A stretch of 64,000 nucleotides of DNA from Pseudomonadota bacterium (lineage in GTDB: Bacteria > Pseudomonadota > Alphaproteobacteria > Rhizobiales > Hyphomicrobiaceae), in assembly GCA_023412805.1 (NCBI GenBank), contig JAEZRM010000064.1:186001-250000 (forward strand), read 5' to 3'. Below, piece by piece: positions 50,369 to 59,720 of this stretch (positions within the stretch are counted from its first letter, which is position 1; each line of letters starts with the position of its first letter). The translations under genes and the position numbers were made by a program. Under the pieces are notes generated by a model, which saw only the letters and a list, made by a program, of their open reading frames with translations, had not been told where the DNA came from and searched no databases.

Positions 50369-51976
50369 CTACATCCTGAAGACGCCGAACTTCGTATCGG
50401 CGATCGGCTTCTCGAAGCACACGGCCAGTGCAAGGCCGAGCACGCGACGTGTTTCGGCCGGTGTAATGATGCCGTCGTCCCAGAGACGCGCGGTGCCGTG
50501 GTAAGGATGTCCCTCGCGCTCGTAGGCATCGAGCACGGGCTGCTTGAAAGCATCCTCTTCGGCTTTAGACCACGTCTTGCCCTCGGCCTCGATGTTGTCA
50601 CGGCGCACGGTCGCGAGCACGCTCGCCGCCTGCTGGCCGCCCATGACCGAGACGCGCGCATTGGGCCACGTGAAGAGAAAGCGCGGCCCGTACGCGCGTC
50701 CGCACATGGCGTAGTTGCCCGCGCCATAGCTGCCGCCGATGATCAGCGTGATTTTGGGCACATTCGCATTGGCGACCGCCATGACCATCTTCGCGCCGTT
50801 GCGCGCGATGCCGCCCGCTTCCGCGTCGCGCCCGACCATGAAACCGGTGATGTTTTGGAGAAAGAGAAGTGGTGTCTTGCGCTGACAGGCCAGCTCGATG
50901 AAGTGGGCGGCCTTCTGCGCCGTTTCGGAGTAGAGAATGCCGTTGTTGGCGAGGATCGCGACGGGTTGTCCCTCGATGTGCGCGAAGCCGGTGACGAGCG
51001 TCGTCGCGTAGTTCTTCTTGAACTCGTGAAGCTCCGATCCGTCGACGATCCGCGCGATGACTTCGCGCGTGTCGTACTGCGTCATGAGCGACGCCGGAAC
51101 GACGCCATCGAGCTCCGCCGGATCGTAAGCCGGCTGGACAGGCGTCCGCGTTGCCACGTTCGCACGCTCACGTGCAGGTAATGTTCCGATGATGCTGCGC
51201 GCCATATCCAGCGCGTGGCGGTCATTGAGCGCGTAATGATCCGCGACGCCCGACAGGCGCGTGTGCACATCGGCGCCGCCGAGGTCTTCAGCCGAAACAT
51301 CCTCGCCGGTTGCCGCTTTCACCAGGGGTGGGCCACCGAGGAAGATCGTACCCTGGCGGCGCACGATGACGGTCTCGTCGGACATGGCCGGCACATAGGC
51401 ACCGCCCGCCGTGCACGAACCCATGACGACCGCAATCTGCGGAATGCCGTCCGCCGACATGCGCGCCTGATTGAAGAAGATGCGGCCGAAGTGATCGCGA
51501 TCCGGGAACACCTCCGTCCAGTGCGGCAGGTTGGCGCCGCCGGAATCGACGAGATAGAGGCAAGGCAGATTGTTCTCCCACGCGATCTCCTGCGCGCGGA
51601 CGTGCTTCTTCACGGTGAGCGGATAGTAGGTGCCGCCTTTGATGGTGGCGTCGTTGCAAACGATCATGCACGGCCGTCCCGCGATCCGGCCGATGCCGGT
51701 GATGACGCCCGCGCCATGAATATCGCCGCCGTACATGTCGTAGGCCGCGAGCTGTGAAAGTTCGAGGAACGGCGAGCCTGGATCGATCAGCCCGAGAACG
51801 CGGTCGCGCGGCAGCAACTTGCCGCGGGCGAGATGGCGCTCCCTCAGCCGCTCGGGGCCACCGGCAGCGGCGGCTTGGCGCTTCTCTGCGAGATCGGCGA
51901 CGATGGCCACCATGGCAGCACGATTGGCCGCGAAATCTTCCGAGGCGGTATTGATCGCCGTTTTCAGCCTCGCCAT
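50369..51976 (-). CDS. mccB: Methylcrotonoyl-CoA carboxylase-type carboxyltransferase (beta) subunit
   Basis: A 535-residue carboxyltransferase that adds CO2 to an acyl-CoA, matching the MccB branch: LVDSGGANLPHWTEVFPDRDHFGRIF, GSCTAGGAYVPAMSDETVIV and GGSYGAGNYAMCGRAYGPRFLFTWPNARVSVMGGQQAASVL, which is the longer 3-methylcrotonyl-CoA form. Leucine breakdown is the implied pathway. The alpha subunit (biotin carboxylase plus carrier) is not adjacent. Start at 51976 gives MARLKTAIN. It is followed on the other strand by a PraR-like regulator. Confidence 0.88.
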   Translation of the reverse strand: MARLKTAINTASEDFAANRAAMVAIVADLAEKRQAAAAGGPERLRERHLARGKLLPRDRVLGLIDPGSPFLELSQLAAYDMYGGDIHGAGVITGIGRIAGRPCMIVCNDATIKGGTYYPLTVKKHVRAQEIAWENNLPCLYLVDSGGANLPHWTEVFPDRDHFGRIFFNQARMSADGIPQIAVVMGSCTAGGAYVPAMSDETVIVRRQGTIFLGGPPLVKAATGEDVSAEDLGGADVHTRLSGVADHYALNDRHALDMARSIIGTLPARERANVATRTPVQPAYDPAELDGVVPASLMTQYDTREVIARIVDGSELHEFKKNYATTLVTGFAHIEGQPVAILANNGILYSETAQKAAHFIELACQRKTPLLFLQNITGFMVGRDAEAGGIARNGAKMVMAVANANVPKITLIIGGSYGAGNYAMCGRAYGPRFLFTWPNARVSVMGGQQAASVLATVRRDNIEAEGKTWSKAEEDAFKQPVLDAYEREGHPYHGTARLWDDGIITPAETRRVLGLALAVCFEKPIADTKFGVFRM

Positions 51977-52249
51977 GCGCGCCCATCCCTCCTTCTGCGA
52001 CCGATCACCGATCGTCTTATCGCTCCAAGGCTGTCATAACTACGGGCGCAGGCCCAGCGTCCGCAAGGATCGCGTTGTGCAGGACTTTAGGAATTGCGTC
52101 CTGGAATGCCTGCTCGATTGTCGAGGGATCCATTGCAATGCCGCATCATGTGGTTGACGAAACCGTAGCCCACACCTAGGAATTGCGAGCGCTCGCGCGG
52201 GCACGGCGCGGCGTACTGGGGTCGACGATTGTTTCTTTAGGGGGATGCC
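51977..52249. other. mccB-regulator intergenic region
   Basis: 273 bases between the divergent mccB and XRE regulator genes with no gene-like frame and no strong inverted repeat. The promoters of both genes should be here. A ribosome site (taggggg) precedes the regulator ATG. Confidence 0.4.
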
Positions 52250-52729
52250 ATGGCTGATCCGGCGGATGACGGCGAAGCATTGGAACGCGGCACGCGCCGG
52301 CCGAACCCGATTGATGTCCACGTGGGCAACCGCGTGCGACTTCAGCGTATGCTGATCGGTATCAGCCAGGAAAAGCTCGGCGAGCGCCTGGGCCTGACCT
52401 TCCAGCAGGTGCAGAAGTACGAGAAGGGCATCAATCGCATCGGCGCGAGCCGCCTGTTCGAGCTTTCGCGCGTGCTCGGCGTGCCCGTTCAATTCTTCTA
52501 TGATGATGCGCCGGGCAGTGGCGCGCAGCAGGCTCCAGCGCCGGGATTTGCCGATCGTTCTTCGTCGGACAGCCACGTGTTCGAGTTCCTGAGCAGCCGC
52601 GAAGGCCTCGAGCTCAATCGGGCATTCTCCCGCATCACCGATCCGAAGGTGCGCAAGTCCGTGCTCGACCTCGTCCGCTCACTGGCCGACGAGGCTGCGG
52701 GCGGCGACTATCAGGCGCCTTCGGACTAA
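52250..52729 (+). CDS. XRE-family transcriptional regulator, PraR-like
   Basis: A 159-residue DNA-binding protein with a helix-turn-helix at about residues 27-85 (VRLQRMLIGISQEKLGERLGLTFQQVQKYEKGINRIGASRLFELSRVLGV). The C-terminal tail is conserved in shape in rhizobial PraR-type repressors (EFLSSREGLELNRAFSRITDPKVRKSVLDLVRSLADE). Role is inferred by similarity only: these regulate biofilm or stress genes in rhizobia. It precedes the AidB-like gene by 82 bases on the same strand. Confidence 0.82.
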   Translation: MADPADDGEALERGTRRPNPIDVHVGNRVRLQRMLIGISQEKLGERLGLTFQQVQKYEKGINRIGASRLFELSRVLGVPVQFFYDDAPGSGAQQAPAPGFADRSSSDSHVFEFLSSREGLELNRAFSRITDPKVRKSVLDLVRSLADEAAGGDYQAPSD

Positions 52730-52811
52730 GATTGCAGGACCAGCGAACGACAGCGGCGCCGATGGCTGGCCATCGGTAGCGGCCTGCTGCCTATTTGGGA
52801 GTGGAGCGCAC

Positions 52812-54575
52812 ATGACAGTCACGGAATCGAAGCTCTCGACCGGTGCGATCGCGCCCGACACCACAGGCCTCAACTTCTTTCGCGCCGATCCGTCGCTCAT
52901 GGATCTGCTGCGCATCCATCTGCCGCAGGACATTCTCAGCCACATCGAGCCGCACCTCGATCGCCTCGGCGCGTTGGCGGGCGACCACCTCGACAATTGC
53001 GCGCGTCTGGCCGATCGCCATCCGCCGGTGCTTCATGCGCGCGACCGCTTCGGCAACGACGTGCAGCATATCGAGTATCACCCCGCCTATCGCGAGCTCG
53101 AGCGCGTGGGTTTCGGCGAGTTCGGTATCCACGCGATGTCGCACAGGACAGGCATTCTCGGTTGGTCGGGCACATATCCCGCCGCCGCGAAGCATGCCTT
53201 CACATACCTCTTCAATCAGGCCGAGTTCGGCATGGGCTGCCCGCTCAATGTGACGGACGGCGCGGCCATGCTGCTGTCGCGCTACGGCGACGAGGCGCTC
53301 AAGACCAAGTACCTCGACCGCCTCACCGAGACGGACATGAGCCGCCTCACGCAGGGCGCGCAGTTCATGACCGAGAAGGAAGGAGGCTCCGACGTCGGCA
53401 GCCTGACGACGACCGCCAAGCCCGAGGGAGATCACTGGCGCCTCACCGGCGACAAGTGGTTCTGCTCGAATGCCGATGCGGAGATCGCCATGCTGCTGGC
53501 GCGTCCCGAAGGTGCCGTCGGCGGTACGCGCGGCGTTGGCCTCTTTCTCATGCCGCGTCATCTCGATGATGGCAGCGTCAACAGCTACCGGATTGTGCGC
53601 CTCAAGGACAAGCTCGGCACGCGCTCCATGGCCTCGGGCGAGATCAAGCTCGAAGGTGCGATCGCCTATGCTGTCGGCCGTCTGGATCGCGGCTTCGTGC
53701 AGATGGCCGAGATGGTCAACTGGTCCCGCCTGTCGAATGGCGTGAAATCGACGGCGCTCATGCGGCGTGCGCTGCACGATGCGCTCACGGTCGCCCATGG
53801 CCGCCGCGCGTTCGGTCGCCGGATCGTCGAGTTGCCGCTCGCACGCCGCCAGCTCCTGAAGCTCATTCTGCCGCTGGAGCAGGCGCTCTCCATGTGCTTC
53901 GTCACGGCAGATGCGCTGGACCGGGCGGAGCTTGGCGGCAGCCAGGAAGCTGCGGCCCTCGTGCGGATGCTCACGCCCGTGCTGAAGTATCGCTCGACGC
54001 GCGATGCCCGCAAGATGACGGGCGATGCGCTCGAATTCCGTGGCGGCATCGGCTATGTCGAGGAATTCGCCTGCGCGCGCTTGCTGCGCGATGCCCATCT
54101 CGGCTCCATCTGGGAGGGGACCGGTAACATCGTCGCACTCGATGCGCTCACGCGCGCCGTCGGCCGTCACAGTGCCGAGGCCGCGCTCGCCGCTGACCTC
54201 GCCGCGCGGCTCGACGACAGCCCCGGCGTGCCGGTGGCGTTCCGCGACCGCCTGCGCCGGAATGTGGATGGCGCGATCGGCTTTGCGCAGCGCGTCGCGC
54301 GCGAGGCCAGCAACGAGGCCGACGCCCGTCGCGCGACGAGCGTGCTCTATCATGTGGCCAGTGCGGTCTATCTCGCCTGGGAGGCCGACCGCATTCACAA
54401 GCAGCGCGGTGATGCGCGCCGTCTCCTGCTCTCGCGGCTCGTACTCGATCACCGCCTCGCGGCGCGCGATCCCTTTGCGCTCGAAGCAGGGCGCGGCGAG
54501 GACCGGATCGCGGATCTCCTGCTCGCCGATGCCGCCGTGCCGATGCGCGATCTCGCGGAGCTCGTCGCCGCTTAG
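52812..54575 (+). CDS. AidB-like acyl-CoA dehydrogenase family protein
   Basis: A 587-residue acyl-CoA dehydrogenase-fold flavoprotein, longer than normal dehydrogenases and close to AidB, the adaptive response protein. The FAD-binding elements are visible: QFMTEKEGGSDVGSLTTTA and WFCSNADAEIAMLLARPEG, then ALEFRGGIGYVEEFACARLLRDAHLGSIWEGTGNI at the C-terminal interface. A large N-terminal domain (HxYHPAYRELERVGFGEFG-like) is present. The ATG at 52812 follows GGAG. Whether it acts on acyl-CoA or protects DNA is unknown. Confidence 0.85.
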   Translation: MTVTESKLSTGAIAPDTTGLNFFRADPSLMDLLRIHLPQDILSHIEPHLDRLGALAGDHLDNCARLADRHPPVLHARDRFGNDVQHIEYHPAYRELERVGFGEFGIHAMSHRTGILGWSGTYPAAAKHAFTYLFNQAEFGMGCPLNVTDGAAMLLSRYGDEALKTKYLDRLTETDMSRLTQGAQFMTEKEGGSDVGSLTTTAKPEGDHWRLTGDKWFCSNADAEIAMLLARPEGAVGGTRGVGLFLMPRHLDDGSVNSYRIVRLKDKLGTRSMASGEIKLEGAIAYAVGRLDRGFVQMAEMVNWSRLSNGVKSTALMRRALHDALTVAHGRRAFGRRIVELPLARRQLLKLILPLEQALSMCFVTADALDRAELGGSQEAAALVRMLTPVLKYRSTRDARKMTGDALEFRGGIGYVEEFACARLLRDAHLGSIWEGTGNIVALDALTRAVGRHSAEAALAADLAARLDDSPGVPVAFRDRLRRNVDGAIGFAQRVAREASNEADARRATSVLYHVASAVYLAWEADRIHKQRGDARRLLLSRLVLDHRLAARDPFALEAGRGEDRIADLLLADAAVPMRDLAELVAA

Positions 54576-54715
54576 AATGCGAGCGCGATAGCCTCCTACA
54601 AGGAAATGCTGCGGCTGCGTTCCCGCTACGTCGCCTTGCGCTCGGCATGACGCTATAAGCAGCGGTCTGTCGCTGCTTCGTTCCTCATCCCCACTATTCC
54701 GAGACGGGTTGCCCG

Positions 54716-55618
54716 ATGTCTGCCCAGTCCCAACCCGGCTCCGGCGGGGAGGCTCGTGCCGTGGCTGCTGCCGCGCTCGGCTCCTCGCTTGTCGGTACGG
54801 TGCCGTACTTCGCGATTGGCCTCTACAAGAGCGGCATGGACGTCTCGTCCGTGCTCTTCTGGCGCTACTGGATCGCGCTTTCGGTGCTCATTCCCCTGGC
54901 TTGGTGGACGAGCCCAAATCTCCGCGCCGAATGGTTCGGCGCTGGGCGCGGTCTCTTTCTGAATGGCATCACGCTCGGCGTGGCGCAGACCTATACCTAT
55001 TTCCGCGCCGTGCAGACCGTGCCGTCCAGCGTCGTGGTCACGGTATTCTTCGTCTACCCGATGATCACGCTGGCGCTCGATCGCTATGTCTACGCGCTGC
55101 ATATCCGGTGGCAGTCGATCGCCGCCGTGACGCTTATTTTCATGGGCGCGCTGCTCGCCGGCTGGCCCTCGCTCGGCCTTGGAAATGCCGATCCGGTGGG
55201 CCTCATCTGTGTCCTGGCAACGCCGATCATCTTCAGCCTGTACGTCGCGATCGCCTACCGCTACACGCGACAGGCATCGCCGTTCGCCAGCGCGAGCGCG
55301 ATCTATCTGGGCCTCGGGTCGGGATACACGATTGCGGCACTGCTGTTCGGTGCCTCGCTGATCCCGAGTGCGTCAGCGTGGCCGAGCCTGGTGGCCATCG
55401 GCCTCGTCGGTGGGGCAATCCAAATTGCGTCGTTTGCCTATGCGTTGCCGCGCCTCAGTGCCGGGCGCTATTCCATCATTGTCAGTCTGGAACTGGTAAC
55501 GGTCGTATTGATCGGCGTTTTCCTCCTCGGAGAAAAGCTTTCGCCCGTGCAGTTCGCGGGCATCGGTTTCGTCGCTGTTGGCATCGTTGCCGATCGGCTC
55601 GTGCGCGCGAAGCGCTGA
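54716..55618 (+). CDS. EamA-type drug/metabolite transporter
   Basis: A 300-residue DMT-superfamily transporter with ten predicted helices in two EamA repeats. The first repeat includes YFAIGLYKSGMDVSSVLFWRYWIALSVLIPLAW and the second SLYVAIAYRYTRQASPFASAS. The signature EKLSPVQFAGIGFVAVGI is at the end of the second repeat. The substrate is unknown. ATG at 54716; a 140-base gap without features separates it from the AidB-like gene. Confidence 0.85.
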   Translation: MSAQSQPGSGGEARAVAAAALGSSLVGTVPYFAIGLYKSGMDVSSVLFWRYWIALSVLIPLAWWTSPNLRAEWFGAGRGLFLNGITLGVAQTYTYFRAVQTVPSSVVVTVFFVYPMITLALDRYVYALHIRWQSIAAVTLIFMGALLAGWPSLGLGNADPVGLICVLATPIIFSLYVAIAYRYTRQASPFASASAIYLGLGSGYTIAALLFGASLIPSASAWPSLVAIGLVGGAIQIASFAYALPRLSAGRYSIIVSLELVTVVLIGVFLLGEKLSPVQFAGIGFVAVGIVADRLVRAKR

Positions 55619-55688
55619 ATCTGCAGCCCGACGGAACCTTCCAACTCGTGCGTCGTTCGGCGGGAAGATGGCAGCACGGAGATGCGCC

Positions 55689-55943
55689 ATGATTTCTCGC
55701 ACGCGTTGGTATTCAGTCAGGAGCTGGCCTGTGGACGACAGGGCACTTGAGCCATTCGACGAGATGATCGATCTCGACGCGCTTGCCGGCGATTGGTTTG
55801 CGGATGGGCGTGACCCGCATTATGCGGACTTGCCCTGCTACGTTTCTCTCGATGATGAGGACGACGAGGCCAGCAGCCGATTCGACGAAATTCCGATCGA
55901 CGTGCGCGGCCGACGGCTGCCGCGCCGCACATTCGAGCGGTAG
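55689..55943 (+). CDS. Small acidic hypothetical protein
   Basis: An 84-residue protein of unknown function. The middle is strongly acidic (EPFDEMIDLDALAGDWFADGRDPHYADLPCYVSLDDEDDEASSRFDEIP), the end basic (RGRRLPRRTFER). ATG at 55689 follows CGGAG; a GTG at 55731, after AGGAG, would give 70 residues. It is just downstream of the EamA transporter and upstream of the convergent sodC. Confidence 0.5.
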   Translation: MISRTRWYSVRSWPVDDRALEPFDEMIDLDALAGDWFADGRDPHYADLPCYVSLDDEDDEASSRFDEIPIDVRGRRLPRRTFER

Positions 55944-56010
55944 CGCGGCGCACGGATTTCCGCGAATTGCTTGGGCGGGCACACTGTTCGTATGCCCGCG
56001 CGCAAGTGCT

Positions 56011-56523
56011 CTACTTGATCACGCCGCAGGCCTGACGGTCGCCGGCATCTCCCGCCGGCTGGCTCTTATAGTCGTCAGCCTTGCCATGGATCATCAGTGC
56101 CTTGCCCCGAATGGCTGAATCGCCTTCGTCGAGGCGCACGAAGCTGTTCAGAACTTGTGCCTTGAGGCGTCCGTCGGCGGCTACGAACTGGTTCGGCATG
56201 TCGCCGGCGTGCGGTCCTTTAGGATCGTTGAAGCCATGGGCGGATTTGTCGGGATTGAAATGGCCGCCCGCCGACATGTGACCGCCGGCATGATCGCACG
56301 TACCCGTCTCGTGAACATGGAAGGCGACCCATTGACCGGCCGGTAGATCGCTCACGTCGAGCTCGATCAGAACGCCAGTCGCCGTATCCGTGAGCTTCGC
56401 GGTACCGCTTTCCTTGCCGGCCTTGCTGATGAATGTCGCCGTGGCGGTCGTGGTGTCTTGGGCGACGGCAGCCGTCGCAACGAGAGCTACTGCACTCATG
56501 CAAGCAAGCAATGGCTTGAACAT
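56011..56523 (-). CDS. sodC: Periplasmic Cu/Zn superoxide dismutase
   Basis: A 170-residue exported SodC. The signal peptide is MFKPLLACMSAVALVATAAVA. Copper ligands His 69, His 71 (HVHETGTC), bridging His 88 (GGHFNP) and His 146 (MIHGKADDY); zinc ligands His 96, His 105 and Asp 108 (HAGDM); disulfide Cys 76 and Cys 166. It dismutates superoxide in the periplasm. The ATG at 56523, after GGGAGG, is chosen; a TTG two codons upstream is possible. Downstream is DUF3008 on the opposite strand. Confidence 0.93.
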   Translation of the reverse strand: MFKPLLACMSAVALVATAAVAQDTTTATATFISKAGKESGTAKLTDTATGVLIELDVSDLPAGQWVAFHVHETGTCDHAGGHMSAGGHFNPDKSAHGFNDPKGPHAGDMPNQFVAADGRLKAQVLNSFVRLDEGDSAIRGKALMIHGKADDYKSQPAGDAGDRQACGVIK

Positions 56524-56653
56524 ATCCAACCTCCCAGATGCTGATTATTGGCGAACAAACGCAGCGGCGAAATGTTCCCGGCCCGAACGCCCGACTCGAA
56601 CGAACAAGCCCGTGCGCGCGTTCGGTCTTCATCAACTCTAGCGGAGAACGGCC

Positions 56654-56845
56654 ATGCCAGCCAAATCCAAGGCACAACAGAAAGCGGCCGGCGCGGCGCT
56701 GGCTGCCAAGCGCGGCGAGGTCAAGAAGAGCAAGCTCAAGGGCGCCTCGCGCGAGATGGTCGAGAGCATGAGCGAGACCGAACTCAAGAAAATGGCCAAG
56801 ACGAAGCGCAAGGGAAAGCCCGAGCGCGTCGCCAAGTCCGGATGA
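56654..56845 (+). CDS. DUF3008 family small basic protein
   Basis: A 63-residue lysine-rich protein (MPAKSKAQQKAAGAALAAKRGEVKKSKLKGASREMVESMSETELKKMAKTKRKGKPERVAKSG). It matches DUF3008, often found as stress-related, possibly DNA-binding, small proteins; function unknown. GCGGAGAAC precedes the ATG. It lies in the divergent gap beside sodC. Confidence 0.8.
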   Translation: MPAKSKAQQKAAGAALAAKRGEVKKSKLKGASREMVESMSETELKKMAKTKRKGKPERVAKSG

Positions 56846-56857
56846 TGAGCCCGAGTC

Positions 56858-57949
56858 TTACGGCGCCGTGTGCTTGTCGAGCCCGGCCCAATCGAAGCTG
56901 ACGCCGTGCCCGGGCCGGTCCGGGGCAATGGCATTGCCTTCGCGCAGCGGCAATGGCTCGCCGATGTAGCGGTCAAGGCCGAAGCCATGAATTTCGAGAA
57001 AGCTGCGGTTCGGGCACGCCGCGAGCAGGTGCACGGATACATCGTGCGCCCCATGCGATGTGACGGGCAGATTAAAAGCCTCGGCGAGGTGCGCGACTTT
57101 CATGAAGACGGTGATACCGCCGCAATTGGTTACGTCCGGCTCCGGGAAGCTGACGCCACCCGCTGCAATGAGGGCCTTGAACTCGTAAAGCGAGCGCAGG
57201 TTCTCGCCCGTGGCGATCGGTACGCCGCCATGCGCGACCACGCGCGCATGACCGGCGACGTCGTCCGGAATGATCGGCTCCTCGAGCCACACGAGGCCAT
57301 ACGGCTCGAAGGCGCGCGCCCGGCGAATGGCTTCATCGGCCGTCCAGGCCATGTTCGCGTCCGCCATGAGCGGGAAGTCGTCGCCGAGATAGCCGCGCAA
57401 TCCCTTGATGCGCTCGACATCCTCCGACATGCGCGCGCGGCCCGCCTTCATCTTGATAGCCCGGAAGCCTTTGGCGAGATTGGCGTCATGCTCCTTGATG
57501 AGATCGTCGACGGAGAGATGAAGGTCGATGCCGCCAGCATAGCAGGGCACGGCGGGATCATGACCGCCGAGCAGGCGCCAGAGCGGCAGGTTCGCCCGGC
57601 GCGACTTGAGATCCCACAGCGCCATGTCGAAGGCGGATTGCGCGAGCACGCTCGGCCCGCCGCGCCCGCCATAGTGCAAACCCCACCACACTTTTTGCCA
57701 GAGCCGCTCGATGCGGTCGGCGTCGTCGTTACCGACGATCTCGGGAATGTCGCGGGTGAGCAACCGGGCGACGGCGCCGCCATTATGGCCGGTCGTGTAG
57801 GTGTATCCGACGCCCTCTGCGCCGTCGGCATCGCGCACGCGGGCCGTGATCAGCTCGAAGGAGGTCATGGTGCCGTGCGTGGAGTCCGACAGCGGTACCG
57901 GCAGTGGTACGCGGTAGAATCCGGTCTCGATCTTCTCGATGGCTGCCAT
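56858..57949 (-). CDS. Enolase superfamily dehydratase/racemase (MR/MLE type)
   Basis: A 363-residue mandelate racemase/muconate lactonizing enzyme-type protein. The KxK region is RAIKMKAGR, the metal ligands are ADANMAW (Asp), WLEEPIIPDD (Glu) and a Glu in IATGENLRSL, and the catalytic His is in TSHGAHDVSVH near residue 299. These enzymes dehydrate sugar acids or racemise. Start ATG at 57949 follows GAGAGGAA. It is 47 bases downstream of the alcohol dehydrogenase gene and may act on a related compound. Confidence 0.85.
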   Translation of the reverse strand: MAAIEKIETGFYRVPLPVPLSDSTHGTMTSFELITARVRDADGAEGVGYTYTTGHNGGAVARLLTRDIPEIVGNDDADRIERLWQKVWWGLHYGGRGGPSVLAQSAFDMALWDLKSRRANLPLWRLLGGHDPAVPCYAGGIDLHLSVDDLIKEHDANLAKGFRAIKMKAGRARMSEDVERIKGLRGYLGDDFPLMADANMAWTADEAIRRARAFEPYGLVWLEEPIIPDDVAGHARVVAHGGVPIATGENLRSLYEFKALIAAGGVSFPEPDVTNCGGITVFMKVAHLAEAFNLPVTSHGAHDVSVHLLAACPNRSFLEIHGFGLDRYIGEPLPLREGNAIAPDRPGHGVSFDWAGLDKHTAP

Positions 57950-57996
57950 GGCGTTCCTCTCCCGTGATGTTTTTTGTTGAGCGCGCGTCTATGTGA

Positions 57997-59130
57997 CTAT
58001 TCCCAGCAGTCCTCGAAGATCTGTGCATAGTCAGCGGGCGTCGGCGGACGCGGGTTCGACGGCGTGCAGTGATCGGCCATGGCGCCCTCGACCATGCGCG
58101 GGAAGACGCTCTTCGGCACGCCCATGGCATTTAGGTTCGGCGGCAGGCCGAGGCGGGCACTCAGCGCGGCGATGGCATCCGGTAGATCTGCGCTGGCAGG
58201 CAGGCCGAACACGCGCTTCAGCGTGGCGTACTTCTCTCCGACGTGATCGGCATTGAAGCGCAGGACGGCCGGCAGAATGACCGCATTGAGCGTGCCGTGA
58301 TGCAACGACACCTCACTGATGCCGCCGAGCGGATGCGACATGGCGTGCACCGCGCCAAGCCCCTTCTGGAAGGCCAGCGCCCCGTGCATCGAGGCCATCA
58401 TCATGTGCCAGCGTGCTTCACGATTGCCCGGCTCGTTCGTCGCTTTCTCGATCCACTTCCAAGCGCGCTCGGCGCCGTCGAGGGCAATGGCGTCGGCCGG
58501 CGGATTGATGCGCGATGAGATGAAGGTCTCGATGCAGTGCGTCAGGGCGTCCATGCCCGTAGCCGCTGTGAGCCCGGGTGGCAGGCCAAGTGTCAGCTCG
58601 GGGTCGTTGATCGCCTTCCTCGGCGCGATGTGAGGGCTCGAGAACGAGAGTTTGCGGGTATCCGCCAGCGTGATGATGGCGCCGCGTCCGACTTCGCTCC
58701 CCGTGCCGGCTGTCGTCGGAATGGCGATCACGGGCGGGGCGGTAGCGGTGATCTTCGGCAGGCCGCCGAGAATGAAGGCGTATTGTGCCAGCGGGCCCGG
58801 ATGCGAGGCCATGAGGGCTGCGGCCTTGGCAAGATCGAGCGGAGAGCCGCCGCCGAGCGCAACAATGCCATTGCGGCTTGTGGCTCTGAAACGCTCGGCT
58901 GCGGCGAGCGCCGCGGCTTCGGTCGGATTGGTCGGCACGTCGTCGAAGACCTCGACGTCGATGGCCGGCTTCAGCAGCTCCAGAATGCGGTCGACGAGGC
59001 CGGCGGCGCGCAGGCCCTTGTCCGTCACGAGCAGCACGCGGCTCATGCCGATTGCGGCGCATTCCGCCGGCAGTGTCTTGATGGCGCCGAAGTCGAATTC
59101 GACGGGCACGATGTAGTTGATGAGCGCCAT
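57997..59130 (-). CDS. Iron-containing alcohol dehydrogenase
   Basis: A 377-residue type III dehydrogenase with the dinucleotide loop IVALGGGSPLDLAKAAALM near residues 92-110, PTTAGTGSEVGRGA and the metal-site histidines in AVHAMSHPLGGISEVSLHHGTLNAVI. It oxidises alcohols or hydroxy acids with NAD+. The ATG at 59130 (MALINYIVP) is chosen. It is upstream of the enolase-superfamily gene on the same strand and may be its metabolic partner. Confidence 0.88.
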   Translation of the reverse strand: MALINYIVPVEFDFGAIKTLPAECAAIGMSRVLLVTDKGLRAAGLVDRILELLKPAIDVEVFDDVPTNPTEAAALAAAERFRATSRNGIVALGGGSPLDLAKAAALMASHPGPLAQYAFILGGLPKITATAPPVIAIPTTAGTGSEVGRGAIITLADTRKLSFSSPHIAPRKAINDPELTLGLPPGLTAATGMDALTHCIETFISSRINPPADAIALDGAERAWKWIEKATNEPGNREARWHMMMASMHGALAFQKGLGAVHAMSHPLGGISEVSLHHGTLNAVILPAVLRFNADHVGEKYATLKRVFGLPASADLPDAIAALSARLGLPPNLNAMGVPKSVFPRMVEGAMADHCTPSNPRPPTPADYAQIFEDCWE

Positions 59131-59720
59131 GGAAACCCCCGGAGTGATGACAGCACATACTGTCATGATCCGAGGGCGCCGCAAGTCATGAGGTTATGTG
59201 GGAAAACTCGCCCGCGGATGCCCAGCACATGATCGGGGGATCATGTCATGCCCAGGCATCCGCGGGGGCGGCCAGCCAAAGCCGAGCGGCGCTCAAGTCA
59301 TCTTTCGGCAGGGAGGCAAGGAGCCCTCCGAGGACGACGCGGCACCACAGCGGCCACGAGACCGGCTCTCAAGGAGAAGCCGTCCCCCCTCGGACAGCAT
59401 CTCCATATCGGATCCGGGTGGATTGCTGCCCCGTCAGGCGTCGGATCCACATGCTGCCGGAGGCCGGCAAGCACCAGATGAGAAAACTTATCTATACTAC
59501 TCTAGTCAAGTATAATCGCGTGCAATGCCCTATGCGCTGCCTGCTGCCCGCCATGCGGCCGACGCTGCGGCAAACTAAAACTAGACTACCGGAGTCATCA
59601 AATGTAGCAAGGCCTTATGGTGGCACGGGCCATTTCGCGCCGGGGCGCCCCTTGCGGGGCGTTCCTTCGATCGATCAAGGGCGGCATGTCGCCCACACAG
59701 CCGCACAAGGGGAAAGCTGC
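59131..59720 (+). other. 590-base gap before exbB with an operator candidate
   Basis: No convincing gene is present: open frames are short and compositionally unlike neighbouring proteins. The visible structure is an inverted repeat tatact (59493-59498) with agtata (59509-59514), and A/T-rich stretches (aaaacttatctatactactctagtcaagtataatc; caaactaaaactagac near 59571). These lie 200 bases upstream of exbB and could hold an iron-responsive regulator site, but no known consensus was matched. Confidence 0.4.

Noticed and set aside
59198..59515. Possible small gene (HemP-like or regulator) ahead of exbB
   Set aside because: None of the three frames shows the HemP core or a family motif; composition resembles random G/C-rich sequence.
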